The position numbers were made by a program, and so were the translations under genes. Below the pieces are notes generated by a model. The model was not told the origin of the DNA. It was given only the letters and a program-made list of their open reading frames with translations, and made no database searches. From positions 1 to 50,562 of the forward strand of contig NZ_JAQBOD010000041.1 in assembly GCF_028288205.1 (NCBI RefSeq): DNA of 50,562 nt. Direction: 5' to 3'. Origin of the DNA: Mucilaginibacter sp. (GTDB taxonomy: Bacteria; Bacteroidota; Bacteroidia; Sphingobacteriales; Sphingobacteriaceae). Shown piece after piece: positions 17,267-26,689 of the stretch (positions are counted from its first letter, which is position 1; each line of letters opens with the position of its first letter).

Positions 17267-17898
17267 TAACTAAGTTTACCCAACCCAACTACCACCCCAT
17301 CTGCGACGAGCTTGCGATGGCCGATGCTGAACTATCAGGCATCATCAAAACCCACGGTTACCCGCCGCTATGGAGCCGCCCCAATACTTTCGAAACTTTG
17401 GTGCATATTATCCTGGAGCAGCAGGTTTCGCTGGCATCTGCCCTATCAGCATTAAATAAATTGAAAGAGCGGGTACCGGAGCTTACGCCTGCCCGGGTAT
17501 TACTGCTTACCGATGATGAGTTTAGGGCCTGTTATTGCAGTCGCCAAAAAACGGCCTATATAAAATATTTAGCCGAAGCCATATTAAGCCGGCAAGTTGA
17601 TCTGGACTTATTTGAGCAATTACCTGATGATGAAATACGCGCGCAATTAGTAACCCTAAAAGGAATAGGTAACTGGACGGTAGATGTTTACCTGATGTTT
17701 GTTTTGCAACGGGCAGATATATTCCCCATTGGTGATTTGGCGGCAGTAAATGCGTTAAAGCGGGTTAAGGGTTTGCCCGCGGCTGTTACAAGGGAAGAGA
17801 TAATAGTAGTTGCCGAACAATGGCAGCCTTACAGAACAGTAGCTACGATGTTGTTGTGGCACTATTATTTATCAGCACCCAAGAAAGGGGCAAAATAA
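17263..17898 (+). CDS. DNA-3-methyladenine glycosylase (AlkA/HhH-GPD type)
   Basis: 211 residues. The HhH-GPD fold is clear: NTFETLVHIILEQQVSLASA near residue 45, the helix-hairpin-helix LVTLKGIGNWTVDVYLMF (about 130-147), and IFPIGDLA with the catalytic Asp. It should remove alkylated bases and start base-excision repair. The start codon lies inside the right target duplication of the mobile element, so the coding sequence is whole but everything upstream of the ATG is now transposon end. Transcription must come from within the element or from a new promoter. Before insertion it was divergent from rarA, another DNA-maintenance gene. Confidence 0.93.
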   Translation: MITKFTQPNYHPICDELAMADAELSGIIKTHGYPPLWSRPNTFETLVHIILEQQVSLASALSALNKLKERVPELTPARVLLLTDDEFRACYCSRQKTAYIKYLAEAILSRQVDLDLFEQLPDDEIRAQLVTLKGIGNWTVDVYLMFVLQRADIFPIGDLAAVNALKRVKGLPAAVTREEIIVVAEQWQPYRTVATMLLWHYYLSAPKKGAK

Positions 17899-18016
17899 AA
17901 ATGTCATTTCCACATAGCGAAAAATCTACTCACCCTATATAATGTATAAATTCTTACTGCGTTACCTGTGACGTGTTTGTTTAATTGTGTGGCAGAGGCT
18001 GTCATAATTAAAGTTG

Positions 18017-18024
18017 TAACTTTG
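18017..18024 (+). promoter_or_regulatory. Bacteroidota -7 promoter box (TAACTTTG)
   Basis: Exact TAnnTTTG, 25 bp before the ATG at 18050. No clear -33 TTTG at usual spacing. Confidence 0.5.
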
Positions 18025-18049
18025 CCCCATAATAGCAATCACCTCAATA

Positions 18050-18268
18050 ATGGATGAATTAATAGTAAAAGACAGCAACGGAAACCAACTGCATGATGGC
18101 GACTCGGTAACAGTTATAAAAAGCCTAAAGGTAAAAGGCGGCGGCACTACCATAAAACAAGGTACCACGGTAAAAAAGATACGCCTTACCGATAATGATG
18201 AAGAAGTAGATTGTAAGATTGATGGTATGAGTATTGTTTTACGGACGGAGTTTTTGAGAAAAAAGTAA
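18050..18268 (+). CDS. PhnA-like (YjdM C-terminal) domain protein
   Basis: 72 residues: [44 protein letters not shown] and [21 protein letters not shown] match the PhnA/YjdM domain, without the N-terminal zinc ribbon that longer homologues have. Such short stand-alone versions are often named alkylphosphonate utilisation protein, but a role in phosphonate use is not established and no phn genes are near. It is monocistronic with a TAnnTTTG box upstream and a large hairpin after the stop. Confidence 0.85.
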   Translation: MDELIVKDSNGNQLHDGDSVTVIKSLKVKGGGTTIKQGTTVKKIRLTDNDEEVDCKIDGMSIVLRTEFLRKK

Positions 18269-18368
18269 AAGATTAGCTATTGAAGATTGGTTATTGAAGA
18301 TTAAAGATTAGTTGATTTGCAAATACTAATCTTTAATAGCTAATCTTTAATCTTCAAGAGCTAATCTT
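18269..18368. terminator. Long imperfect hairpin between convergent genes
   Basis: Arms of about 44 nt (18269-18312 and 18325-18368) pair with a few mismatches and are themselves built from repeated AAGATTAGCTATTGAAGATT-type units. It spans the whole gap between the PhnA-like gene and icmF and should act as a bidirectional terminator. Confidence 0.65.
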
Positions 18369-18376
18369 GGTCAACC

Positions 18377-21300
18377 CTACATATTTCTTCTGTACTGCCC
18401 GCCAACCTCATACAGCGCATGCGATATTTGCCCAAGCGAGCAATACTTACAAGCTTCCATCAAGCTTTCAAAGATATTTTCACCGGCTATGGCGGTTTTT
18501 TGCAGGTTCTTTAGCAGCTGGCCTATTTGAGTATCATTACGTTCCTGGAACGCGTGTAATGCGTTTATCTGGTATTGTTTCTCTTCTTCGGTAGCACGTA
18601 TCACTTCGGATGGCGTAATAGTGGGCGATCCTTTTTTGTTGAGGAACATATTCACACCAACAATAGGGTACTCGCCATTATGTTTTAGCGTTTCGTAATA
18701 CAGCGATTCTTCCTGTATTTTACTGCGCTGGTACATCGTTTCCATCGCACCTAAAACCCCGCCGCGGTCGTTAATATTTTTAAATTCGGCCATTACCGCC
18801 TGCTCCACCAAATCGGTTAGTTCTTCTATGATGAAAGCACCTTGTATCGGGTTCTCATTCTTAGCCAAACCCAACTCGCGGTTAATAATCAACTGAATAG
18901 CCATAGCCCTGCGTACCGATTCTTCGGTAGGCGTAGTTATCGCCTCATCGTAAGCATTGGTATGCAGCGAATTACAATTATCATAAATAGCATACAAAGC
19001 CTGCAGCGTGGTGCGGATATCATTAAAATCGATCTCCTGCGCATGTAATGAGCGGCCACTGGTTTGAATATGGTACTTCAGCTTTTGCGACCGGTCATTA
19101 CCTTTATATTTATTCTTTATCGCCTTGGCCCAAACGCGCCTTGCAACACGCCCGATAACTGAATATTCCGGATCAATTCCATTCGAGAAAAAGAAAGATA
19201 AATTAGGTGCGAAATCATCAATATGCATCCCCCGGCTCAGGTAATACTCCAGGTAGGTAAATCCGTTGGATAAGGTAAAGGCCAGCTGCGTAACCGGGTT
19301 GGCCCCAGCCTCGGCAATATGGTAGCCTGATATAGAAACCGAATAAAAGTTTCTTACCTTCTCATTAATAAAATACTGCTGCATGTCGCCCATCATCCGC
19401 AAGGCAAACTCGGTACTGAATATGCAGGTGTTTTGCGCCTGATCCTCTTTTAAAATATCTGCCTGTACCGTGCCGCGCACGGTGGCAATGGCATGGGCTT
19501 TAATTTTTTGGTAGACATCCGCAGGCAAAACCTGATCGCCGGTTAAGCCGAGGAGCATAAGGCCCAAACCATCATTTCCGGCAGGTAATTCGTCATCATG
19601 ATATTTTGGCCTTGCTAATCCCCTATCCTCATAAACCTCCTTAAATTTCGCCTCGACCAAATGCTCCAGCTTATGCTCAGTAATATATTTTTCGCATTGC
19701 TGATCTACCGCCGCGTTCATAAAAAAGCCAAGTAACATTGGGGCCGGCCCGTTAATGGTCATGGATACCGAGGTAGCCGCATCACACAAGTCAAACCCCG
19801 AATACAGCTTCTTTGCATCATCCAGCGTAGCTATACTTACCCCGGCATTACCTATTTTTCCGTAGATATCGGGCCGCACATGCGGGTCCTCGCCATAAAG
19901 CGTAACCGAATCAAATGCCGTACTCAACCTATGCGCCGGCTGACCTAACGATACATAATGGAACCGCTTGTTCGTCCGCTCGGGGCCACCTTCGCCGGCA
20001 AACATCCGTGTAGGGTCTTCACCCTCGCGCTTTAGCGGAAACACCCCGGCAGTATACGGGAACTCGCCCGGCACATTCTCTGTAAGCAGCCAACGCAAAA
20101 TATCGCCCCAGGCTTCATATTTAGGCAAGGCGATCTTTGGTATCTGCAATTGTGAGAGCGACGTATAAAACAACGGTTGCTTAATTTCTTTATTTCTAAC
20201 CTTATAAATAAAATTTTCGGCTTTATATTTCAAAACCGTATCGGGCCACTCAGCAAGCAGACGTTTGCAATCGGTGTGTAGTTGTTTTTCTAAATGTTTT
20301 TGTACATCCGCTAAACCCGCAACCATGTTGCTGTCTTGTTTAGTTAATAACTCGATAGTTCCTTTTAGTTGGAACAATTGCTGCGCCACTCCGCACTGTT
20401 CATTCACCCATTTGGTATAGGCCTCGCTGCTTTCGGCAATCTCTGCCAAATATCTTGTCCTATCGGGCGGAATAATATATATCTTCTCAGCTTCGCTGCC
20501 ATCACCTAAACTGGCTATGTCTTTTAATTCAAATGCAACCCCCGTTTTCACCGTTATCTTTTTCATTAGCGCCGCAAACAGGGCGTTCATACCCGGGTCG
20601 TTAAACTGCGATGCCATGGTGCCATAAATTGGCAGGTCATCGTCCTTAGCGTCGAATAGTTTATGGTTGCGTTTATATTGTTTGCGCACATCGCGTATGG
20701 CATCCAAAGCGCCGCGTTTGTCGAATTTATTCAGGGCCACCATATCGGCAAAATCCAGCATATCTATCTTTTCCAGCTGAGTTGCCGCGCCAAATTCGGG
20801 GGTCATAACGTAAAGCGACAGGTCGCAGTAATCGGTTATCATCGTATCACTTTGGCCAATGCCTGATGTTTCTACAATAATCAGATCATACCCTGCCGCT
20901 TTGCAAATATCTACAGCGTCCTGTACGTGTCTGCTCAGCGCCAAATTAGCTTGCCGTGTAGCCAAACTGCGCATATAAACCCGCGGATTGTTTATCGCAT
21001 TCATCCGTATCCTGTCCCCCAGTAAAGCTCCGCCTGTTTTGCGCTTGCTTGGATCTACCGAAACTATGGCCAGCGTATTATCCGTCTCCATCAAAAAACG
21101 GCGCACTATTTCATCTACCAGCGATGATTTACCCGAGCCGCCCGTGCCGGTGATGCCTATCACCGGGATAATTTTAGTAGCAGAGGCAGTTGCAGTAGCA
21201 GGTATGGGGATAGCTGCGCCATCTTCGGCCAGGGTTATTAAATTTGCTATGGCGTGGGCATTCTTATCGCCTAAATGTTTTAGCTGACCGTTTAGATGAG

Positions 21301-21742
21301 TTACTGTTTTAAAATCACACTGCCTCAGCATATCATTTATCATGCCTTGCAAACCCATGGTCCGCCCATCATCGGGCGAGTATATTTTGCTGATGCCGTA
21401 GGCCTGCAGCTCGGCAATTTCATGGGGCAGGAACACCCCGCCACCGCCACCAAATATCTTGATATGGCCCGCGCCGCGTTCGGCAAGCAGGTCATGCATA
21501 TATTTAAAGTACTCTACGTGACCGCCCTGGTAGCTGGTAAGGGCAATGCCCTGCACATCTTCTTGTATGGCGCAGTTTACCACCTCGTCTACACTGCGGT
21601 TATGGCCCAGGTGTATCACTTCGGCACCACTGGCCTGCAGTATGCGGCGCATAATGTTTATGGTAGCATCATGCCCGTCAAATAACGACGCGGCGGTAAC
21701 AAAACGTATCTTATTGGCACTTTGGTAACTGGCGCTTTCCAT
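18377..21742 (-). CDS. icmF: Fused isobutyryl-CoA mutase / MeaB-type G-protein chaperone
   Basis: 1121 residues in IcmF domain order. (1) N-terminal B12-binding domain with [12 protein letters not shown] (His24 as the cobalt ligand) and IKIFGGGGG. (2) MeaB-like GTPase near 190-420: P-loop GTGGSGKS at about 199-206, [19 protein letters not shown], and the NKFD base motif. (3) Mutase substrate domain with [44 protein letters not shown] and a C-terminal region ending GGQYRRNM. The enzyme interconverts isobutyryl-CoA and butyryl-CoA with adenosylcobalamin, the G domain handling cofactor loading. Length fits IcmF (about 1090-1120). It is monocistronic with a TAnnTTTG box at 21762-21769. Confidence 0.94.
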   Translation of the reverse strand: MESASYQSANKIRFVTAASLFDGHDATINIMRRILQASGAEVIHLGHNRSVDEVVNCAIQEDVQGIALTSYQGGHVEYFKYMHDLLAERGAGHIKIFGGGGGVFLPHEIAELQAYGISKIYSPDDGRTMGLQGMINDMLRQCDFKTVTHLNGQLKHLGDKNAHAIANLITLAEDGAAIPIPATATASATKIIPVIGITGTGGSGKSSLVDEIVRRFLMETDNTLAIVSVDPSKRKTGGALLGDRIRMNAINNPRVYMRSLATRQANLALSRHVQDAVDICKAAGYDLIIVETSGIGQSDTMITDYCDLSLYVMTPEFGAATQLEKIDMLDFADMVALNKFDKRGALDAIRDVRKQYKRNHKLFDAKDDDLPIYGTMASQFNDPGMNALFAALMKKITVKTGVAFELKDIASLGDGSEAEKIYIIPPDRTRYLAEIAESSEAYTKWVNEQCGVAQQLFQLKGTIELLTKQDSNMVAGLADVQKHLEKQLHTDCKRLLAEWPDTVLKYKAENFIYKVRNKEIKQPLFYTSLSQLQIPKIALPKYEAWGDILRWLLTENVPGEFPYTAGVFPLKREGEDPTRMFAGEGGPERTNKRFHYVSLGQPAHRLSTAFDSVTLYGEDPHVRPDIYGKIGNAGVSIATLDDAKKLYSGFDLCDAATSVSMTINGPAPMLLGFFMNAAVDQQCEKYITEHKLEHLVEAKFKEVYEDRGLARPKYHDDELPAGNDGLGLMLLGLTGDQVLPADVYQKIKAHAIATVRGTVQADILKEDQAQNTCIFSTEFALRMMGDMQQYFINEKVRNFYSVSISGYHIAEAGANPVTQLAFTLSNGFTYLEYYLSRGMHIDDFAPNLSFFFSNGIDPEYSVIGRVARRVWAKAIKNKYKGNDRSQKLKYHIQTSGRSLHAQEIDFNDIRTTLQALYAIYDNCNSLHTNAYDEAITTPTEESVRRAMAIQLIINRELGLAKNENPIQGAFIIEELTDLVEQAVMAEFKNINDRGGVLGAMETMYQRSKIQEESLYYETLKHNGEYPIVGVNMFLNKKGSPTITPSEVIRATEEEKQYQINALHAFQERNDTQIGQLLKNLQKTAIAGENIFESLMEACKYCSLGQISHALYEVGGQYRRNM

Positions 21743-21761
21743 AACTCACATTGGTATACAA

Positions 21762-21769
21762 CAAAATTA
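21762..21769 (-). promoter_or_regulatory. Bacteroidota -7 promoter box (TAATTTTG) for icmF
   Basis: Exact TAnnTTTG on the minus strand, 20 bp before the icmF ATG, with a TTTA-containing stretch about 17 bp further upstream as a weak -33 candidate. Confidence 0.5.
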
Positions 21770-21841
21770 ATAAAATAGTTTGGGGTAAATACTATGCACG
21801 CATAATAAACCGGGTGCAAATGAATAAATAAACGCGTGCCG

Positions 21842-21868
21842 TTTACTCACCCCGACATCACTACGTTT
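21842..21868 (+). repeat. Dispersed intergenic repeat, copy 2
   Basis: Shares ACTCACCCCGACATC and CTACGTT with 8292-8316, one mismatch over 25 bp. Confidence 0.5.
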
Positions 21869-22172
21869 GTCGACCTTCTCTTCGCTGCGCGCAAAGAGAG
21901 TAATCCTATACTTCCACGCGCCGGGTCGGTACACGCCGACACAAGCTGATCTTTAACCGGCAATCTCTAACCACTAACCTTACAATAGTCCTTATTATCA
22001 AATCATTATCCCAAATCTTATCCCCCAAATAAAAATGAACAAAATGAACAGCGCGCTTTATTCTTTTTACACTTATCTTTAAAAATATCTTAAACCCTAT
22101 CACATCTTAATGTACTTGCCAGTTTTGGGGTTAAAATTGGTTACATTATTTAGTTAAGTTGGTTACAATTAG

Positions 22173-22207
22173 CCGGTGTAGTTGCATAACTGCACCGGTT
22201 TTTTTAT
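22173..22207 (+). terminator. Orphan rho-independent terminator
   Basis: An 11-bp stem (CCGGTGTAGTT / AACTGCACCGG, one G-U pair) with a GCAT loop, followed directly by a run of nine T residues. This is the cleanest intrinsic terminator in the window and points rightward, but no rightward gene lies upstream of it. Confidence 0.8.
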
Positions 22208-22378
22208 TTGGCTCAATTGTATACCCCATAATGTCTTTAAGCTAAAAAAACTACTTTAAATTTCACCTTTCTTATTGCTATTGTAAAAAACATATTACAA
22301 AAGCTCTTAAATTACTTTGCTTTAAATTAAACATACTTGCCTGCCACCTGTTACCAATAAATAATTTAGCTTTAACTG

Positions 22379-24016
22379 ATGGTTGAAACGGTTAAAAAAT
22401 GGTGGCTGAAATATACTGCGACAATTGAAACCAGGCTTTCTTTACGCGGGCAGTCCGAACAAAAAGACCTGCACTTTTGGCAAAACCAATTGTTTTTTAA
22501 TTTCCTTATCTACTGCCTGCCCGTTAGCTTAATAGCGCTGCTTCCCGGCGTAATTGCAGCCATGATAAATGGTTACCATGTTACTGCAACGGTTGATATG
22601 CTAAGCTTCCTTTTAATTGTATTTGTTACTTTTTTTAAACCGTTAACCCCTGGCGCCAGGAAAGTTTACATTATTGGCATATTCTATTTTTTATCCGTTT
22701 ATTTAATAAACGCGCTGGGTTATATGGGGCCGGGCGTATTTTATTTGTTTTTTACCACAGTGCTTATTGCACTGGTATTGCCCATACGCTACGCTTACTG
22801 GTCGGTTTTGTTAAATACGGTGTTGCTGTTAGGTTTTGCTTTAATTATCAAATTCAGGCTTTTTAACAGCGCGCTCATCCCCAATTATGATGTGGGCCAA
22901 TGGATAGCCTTTAGCTCTAATTTAGTTTTTGCAAGTATTGTTATTGTATCGCTCATCCACCGCATTTTTGAAAAACTACAAACAACTATAACAAACAAGA
23001 GTCATTTACAGGAAAGGTATAAAAGCATTTTTAACAATAGCCCCTTGCCTATGTGGATATTTGATGCCGAAACCCTAAAGTTTTTAGATGTAAACGAGGC
23101 CGCTTCCAAACGCTATGGTTATACAAAGGAAGAGTTTTTGTTAATGACGATAAAAGATATCCAATCGCCCGAAAAAACTGCAGAAGTAGAAATGATAGTA
23201 AAAACCAATAATGAAACCGGCAATTACTACGAAGGCAGTTCGCGGCATATTACAAAAAACGGCGACTATATTTATGTAAGTATAGAAAGCAATCTTTTAT
23301 ATCTGGATAACCGCCCGGTAAGGCTGGTGCTGGCCACAGATATTACCCAACAGGTAAAACACCAGTTAGAAATATTTGCTACTAATAAAAAGATCAAAGA
23401 ATCAGAAGCTAACTTACGGGCCGTGTTTGATAGCGCCATTGATGGTTTTGTGCTTTTAGATACACAACACCACATTAAGTTATTCAACTCCAGGGCCACG
23501 GCATCTATGCGGTTTAATAAGGACCAACGTGAACTGGAAATTGGCCGCTGTATCTTCGAGTTTGTAGAAACCCCGCAGTTAGTGTATTTTGAGCGATTTA
23601 TAAAAAAAGTATATGCCGGCGAAGTAATTGATTATGACAGGAAATACCGTACCGACAAAGGAACTACCAACTGGATACGTTATACCCTTACACCGGTTTA
23701 CGAGGACCATGTAATTACCGGGGTATTCATTACCGGGCGCGATATTACCGCGCGTAAATTGTATTTAAAAATGGTAGAAGATCAGAATAAGATCTTCCGC
23801 GAAATTTCATGGGCGCAGTCGCATTTGGTGAGGGGCCCGCTGGCGCGTATAATGGGCCTGGTGCCCATGCTTGGATCTGCCACCAGTAAAGCCGAACAGC
23901 GGGAAATATTAAAGTATATAACCCTATCAGCCAACGAGCTTGATGCCATTATCCGTGAGATATCTCAAAAATCAAATGATATTATTGATAAACATCCGGT
24001 GCCTGTTAATGCTTAG
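22379..24016 (+). CDS. Membrane PAS sensor protein with DHp-like end but no ATPase domain
   Basis: 545 residues. About six transmembrane helices (residues ~40-200) make an MHYT/7TM-like sensor region, ending IHRIFEKLQ. Two PAS domains follow (about 213-335, SIFNNSPLPMWIFDAETLKFLDVNEAA, and 345-460, AVFDSAIDGFVLLDTQHHIKLFN). The C-terminus has a histidine-kinase dimerisation-like helix with AQSHLVRGPLARIMGLV and then stops about 60 residues later. No N, G1 or G2 boxes of a HATPase domain are present. This may be a phosphoacceptor or scaffold partner of another kinase. No response regulator is adjacent. The reading frame ends at TAG with unrelated DNA after it. Confidence 0.85.
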   Translation: MVETVKKWWLKYTATIETRLSLRGQSEQKDLHFWQNQLFFNFLIYCLPVSLIALLPGVIAAMINGYHVTATVDMLSFLLIVFVTFFKPLTPGARKVYIIGIFYFLSVYLINALGYMGPGVFYLFFTTVLIALVLPIRYAYWSVLLNTVLLLGFALIIKFRLFNSALIPNYDVGQWIAFSSNLVFASIVIVSLIHRIFEKLQTTITNKSHLQERYKSIFNNSPLPMWIFDAETLKFLDVNEAASKRYGYTKEEFLLMTIKDIQSPEKTAEVEMIVKTNNETGNYYEGSSRHITKNGDYIYVSIESNLLYLDNRPVRLVLATDITQQVKHQLEIFATNKKIKESEANLRAVFDSAIDGFVLLDTQHHIKLFNSRATASMRFNKDQRELEIGRCIFEFVETPQLVYFERFIKKVYAGEVIDYDRKYRTDKGTTNWIRYTLTPVYEDHVITGVFITGRDITARKLYLKMVEDQNKIFREISWAQSHLVRGPLARIMGLVPMLGSATSKAEQREILKYITLSANELDAIIREISQKSNDIIDKHPVPVNA

Positions 24017-24353
24017 ATGTAGTGTTTCACAAATTAATGAAACACATGAAACACTCTTTTAGGTTAACTTATTGATATATAGAAATTTGACAAAATGAGT
24101 GAAACACTTTGAAACAGTACAAAAGCTTCAGGTGAACTAAGATAAGTATTTTATAATAAGCATTTTATGCTATTTCACCGATTTTTGCAAATTTAGGGTG
24201 AAACACCTGATGTGAAACACTTTTGAGAACGCAGAGGAAACTTATTTTTAAGAATTTAAAACAGCGCAATCTTTGTTCATTTGCACATTTGGCACTTAAA
24301 CTTTATCATTTCAAGATAAAAATTTTGATAATATTGTTTCAAAATTCAACAGT
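24017..24353. repeat. Gene-free region with a cluster of TGAAACAC octamers
   Basis: Exact TGAAACAC occurs at 24038-24045, 24047-24054, 24100-24107, 24199-24206 and 24213-24220, inverted (GTGTTTCA) at 24022-24029, and as TGAAACAG at 24110-24117. The first two form a perfect inverted repeat with an 8-nt spacer. No open frame of substance is present. It precedes the VOC gene and follows the PAS gene. Confidence 0.7.
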
Positions 24354-24752
24354 ATGAAAGCGAAAAAAATATGGGCTAATTTTAGTGTAAAAGATGCAAA
24401 GCGCACCAATCAATTCTATACACAATTGGGTTTTACTCCCAATAAGCCAAACACCGATCCTAAGCTAGCTAGTTTTCTTTTTGGTGATGATGATTTTGTG
24501 ATTCATTTTTTTGAACAGGGTTCAAAAATAGATGAATATTTAACACCCGGGTCAAAAACTACCAACGAAATTATTTTCACACTTTCTGCAGAAACAGAGG
24601 CGGAAGTGAATGAATTGGCAGAGAAGGTTAAAAACGCTGGCGGTAATATTTTTCACGAAGTGGGGAGAGATGAAACCAATTATTATGGTTTTGCCTTTGC
24701 TGATCCTGACGGTCATAAATTTAATGTACTATTAATGGATAAATGGATGTGA
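24354..24752 (+). CDS. VOC family (glyoxalase/bleomycin resistance-like) protein
   Basis: 132 residues with paired beta-alpha-beta modules: KIWANFSVKDAKRTNQFYTQLGF at the start, and GFAFADPDGHKFNVLLMDKWM at the end. VOC proteins bind a metal and include dioxygenases, glyoxalases and antibiotic-binding proteins; the exact reaction cannot be assigned. The TGAAACAC cluster lies upstream and might regulate it (inference). Confidence 0.88.
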   Translation: MKAKKIWANFSVKDAKRTNQFYTQLGFTPNKPNTDPKLASFLFGDDDFVIHFFEQGSKIDEYLTPGSKTTNEIIFTLSAETEAEVNELAEKVKNAGGNIFHEVGRDETNYYGFAFADPDGHKFNVLLMDKWM

Positions 24753-25085
24753 TTAAATCTTGGGTATTCGAGAAAATTACAGCCACGCCCAACATCCTAT
24801 ATGGTGTCTTGTATGCAGTCAAATTACTGCCTTTAATCCTGTTTGATTATCTTTAAACAAAGATATGAGTATGCAGCCCTTGCTACAGCAAACGCCTATT
24901 GTTGTTCGAAGTCGTTGGTGGAATTTAAAGATTGGTCTGGTAGCTTTTATTAGTGCCTAAACTAAAGCAAGTTACCCCCACCATCTATACATATTTCCGC
25001 CAAATAAATGGTGACGCTATTTTGCCAGTGTATACGGGTGTATATGGTGTATATACTTACCATATACACCTACACCCTAAACCAA
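24753..25085. other. Gene-free region with a perfect hairpin at its right end
   Basis: No convincing gene. A 31-codon open frame (24865-24960) ends in a short hydrophobic stretch but has no support. The palindrome at 25037-25070 is listed separately. Confidence 0.4.
25037..25070. repeat. Perfect 12-bp inverted repeat
   Basis: Arms GGTGTATATGGT and ACCATATACACC flank a 10-nt AT-rich loop, with GGGTGTA and TACACCC echoes outside. It lies 16 bp before the likely start of the next ORF, so it may be an operator or leader hairpin. Confidence 0.6.
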
Positions 25086-25373
25086 ATGCCCCGCCGCTTG
25101 TTACCTTATAAAACACCCCGGGTTATGGTACAATACAATATTATTTATATGCAGGCGGGCCACCCGTACCTATGGAACGGCCACAGCTTTGACAAACTGC
25201 AAAGCACCGACCGTAAGAACCTGCACTACAGCGGCCCCATTACTAACGATGATAACCTGCTGCAAACCCTGCAAAAATGCCGCGAAGCGCTGCAGTCGGT
25301 TTTCCCCCATGATGCAGCGGCCGAGCTGGAGGTTGTGGAGGTTGATATAGTTTCGGCCAAAGGGGTGAAGTAG
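25086..25373 (+). CDS. Hypothetical protein (about 95 aa)
   Basis: I place the start at the ATG at 25086, after the palindrome; the frame is open back to 25008, and 25125 is another possible start. The part with protein-like composition begins MVQYNIIYMQAGHPYLWNGHSFDKLQ and ends AELEVVEVDIVSAKGVK, with no signal peptide or membrane segment. I do not recognise the family. GC and codon use in the second half resemble real genes nearby. It could also be a degenerate remnant. Confidence 0.45.
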   Translation: MPRRLLPYKTPRVMVQYNIIYMQAGHPYLWNGHSFDKLQSTDRKNLHYSGPITNDDNLLQTLQKCREALQSVFPHDAAAELEVVEVDIVSAKGVK

Positions 25374-25732
25374 TGGGGGTGTCATGGCATGGGTGATTGG
25401 ATGCTAACTAACTTTGTTGTATGTCCCCGAAGCTTATTTGCTGACACTTTCTTCATAGAACCTACAATATTGGTATTAATGAGCAATGAAAAGAGGGCAA
25501 AGGCCTGCCGGAAAACGCGGGCCTGGGAGTCTGGCCTTGTGCGCGGAAGGATTTTTCCGGCTTGATGTTTGGTTACTTTGCATCTAAGGTAAAGTAACTA
25601 GGCCTTAGCGGCCATGAGCGTCACCAAGCGATAAGTTACGACGCTACCTTATCAATTTGCAAGTGCAGAGATTGTCACGCTACGCAATGGCGCGGAGAGA
25701 TATGTGCATAATTCCCTATCTTTGCCCCCACA
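25374..25732. other. GC-richer gene-free region with repeat-like pieces
   Basis: Contains a hairpin GTTACTTT / AAAGTAAC (25572-25598), GGCC-rich patches, and a -7 box TATCTTTG at 25717-25724 for the next gene. No open frame is convincing. The composition looks like a decayed REP-type repeat cluster. Confidence 0.5.
25717..25724 (+). promoter_or_regulatory. Bacteroidota -7 promoter box (TATCTTTG)
   Basis: Exact TAnnTTTG ending 8 bp before the ATG of the radical SAM gene, implying a very short leader. Confidence 0.5.
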
Positions 25733-26689
25733 ATGCAATTAACAGACACATCGGCAGCTATTTGGGAGAAGGGTTATAACAACTACGGGCCGTGGCTCAA
25801 GGAGAAATACCCCGGGCACCGTGTGTTTAAAGTTATTGTTGATGGTAATTTTACCTGCCCCAACCGTGATGGCAGCAAGGGCTATGGCGGCTGCACGTAT
25901 TGCAATGTAGATTCGTTTACGCCGTCGGTTAGTCGTAACGCATCTACCATCAGGCAGCAGGTTATGGAGGGCATGGAGCGTGCGCGCAAGGGCAACAAAG
26001 CCGATAAGTTTATTATTTACTTTCAGCCCAATACCAACACCTACGCCCCTGTGCATTACCTTAAAGCACTGTATGACGAGGCGCTAAGTTATTGTACCGA
26101 AGATATTGTGGGCCTGAGCGTAGGCACCCGCCCGGATTGTATCGACGCCGAAAAAATAGCCCTGCTGGAAAGCTATACCGACAGGTTTGACGTGGATCTG
26201 GAAATGGGTATGGAAAGCATTTACAACGAAACGCTGGACCAGATAAACCGCGGCTGCAGTCATGACGACCTGCTTGCCGCCCTTAAACTTGTAGAGAACA
26301 GCAAACTTGATATTTGTGTGCACACCATCTTCGGTTTCCCCTGGGAAACTAAAGAAATGATGCTAAAGTATGCTGCCGAAATAAACCGTCATCCGCAGAT
26401 AAAATTTGTAAAGTTTCACCACCTGCATATTGTGGAGGGCTCTGTTATGGGTGTTAAATACAAACGCGAGCCTTTTAAACTTTTCGGCCTTGATGAGTAT
26501 GCCGAATTTTTATGCGAACTGCTACCCCTTGTCAGGCCGGATGTGGTGATACAACGCCTCTTCGGCCTAAGCGACCTGGACCTGCTGATTGCACCCAACT
26601 GGGGCCTCAAAAAATCAGAGATACAGTATTATATTGACCAAAAGATTTTGAATAAAGGCGTGGTGCAGGGGAGTGCTTGCCCCCTCTAA
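25733..26689 (+). CDS. TIGR01212 (YhcC-like) radical SAM protein
   Basis: 318 residues. FTCPNRDGSKGYGGCTYCNVDSF places three cysteines as CxnCxxC for the 4Fe-4S cluster, in the long-spaced form seen in the YhcC/TIGR01212 group. Further family blocks are IIYFQPNTNTYAP, VGLSVGTRPDCI, DLEMGMESIYNETLDQINRG and VCVHTIFGFPWE-like ICVHTIFGFPWE. The reaction is not established for the group. The gene is preceded by a TAnnTTTG box and followed by an inverted-repeat element. Confidence 0.92.
   Translation: MQLTDTSAAIWEKGYNNYGPWLKEKYPGHRVFKVIVDGNFTCPNRDGSKGYGGCTYCNVDSFTPSVSRNASTIRQQVMEGMERARKGNKADKFIIYFQPNTNTYAPVHYLKALYDEALSYCTEDIVGLSVGTRPDCIDAEKIALLESYTDRFDVDLEMGMESIYNETLDQINRGCSHDDLLAALKLVENSKLDICVHTIFGFPWETKEMMLKYAAEINRHPQIKFVKFHHLHIVEGSVMGVKYKREPFKLFGLDEYAEFLCELLPLVRPDVVIQRLFGLSDLDLLIAPNWGLKKSEIQYYIDQKILNKGVVQGSACPL

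Larger units (their letters stand above)
21743..22378. other. 636-bp gene-free region between divergent icmF and PAS protein
   Basis: Holds the icmF promoter box (21762-21769), a second copy of a dispersed repeat (21842-21868) and an intrinsic terminator pointing right at 22173-22207 that follows no visible gene. The open frames present are short, poorly composed and unconvincing as genes. Confidence 0.6.

Noticed and set aside
18269..18368. Possible CRISPR or iteron array of AAGATTAGCTATT units
   Set aside because: Units are irregular and arranged as two inverted arms between convergent stops, which fits a terminator better.
21906..22103. 65-codon minus-strand frame in the icmF-PAS spacer
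   Set aside because: Basic, low-complexity product overlapping repeat-like DNA; no start context or motif.
24865..24960. 31-codon frame ending in a short hydrophobic segment
   Set aside because: Too short, with no conservation evidence available and no clear promoter.
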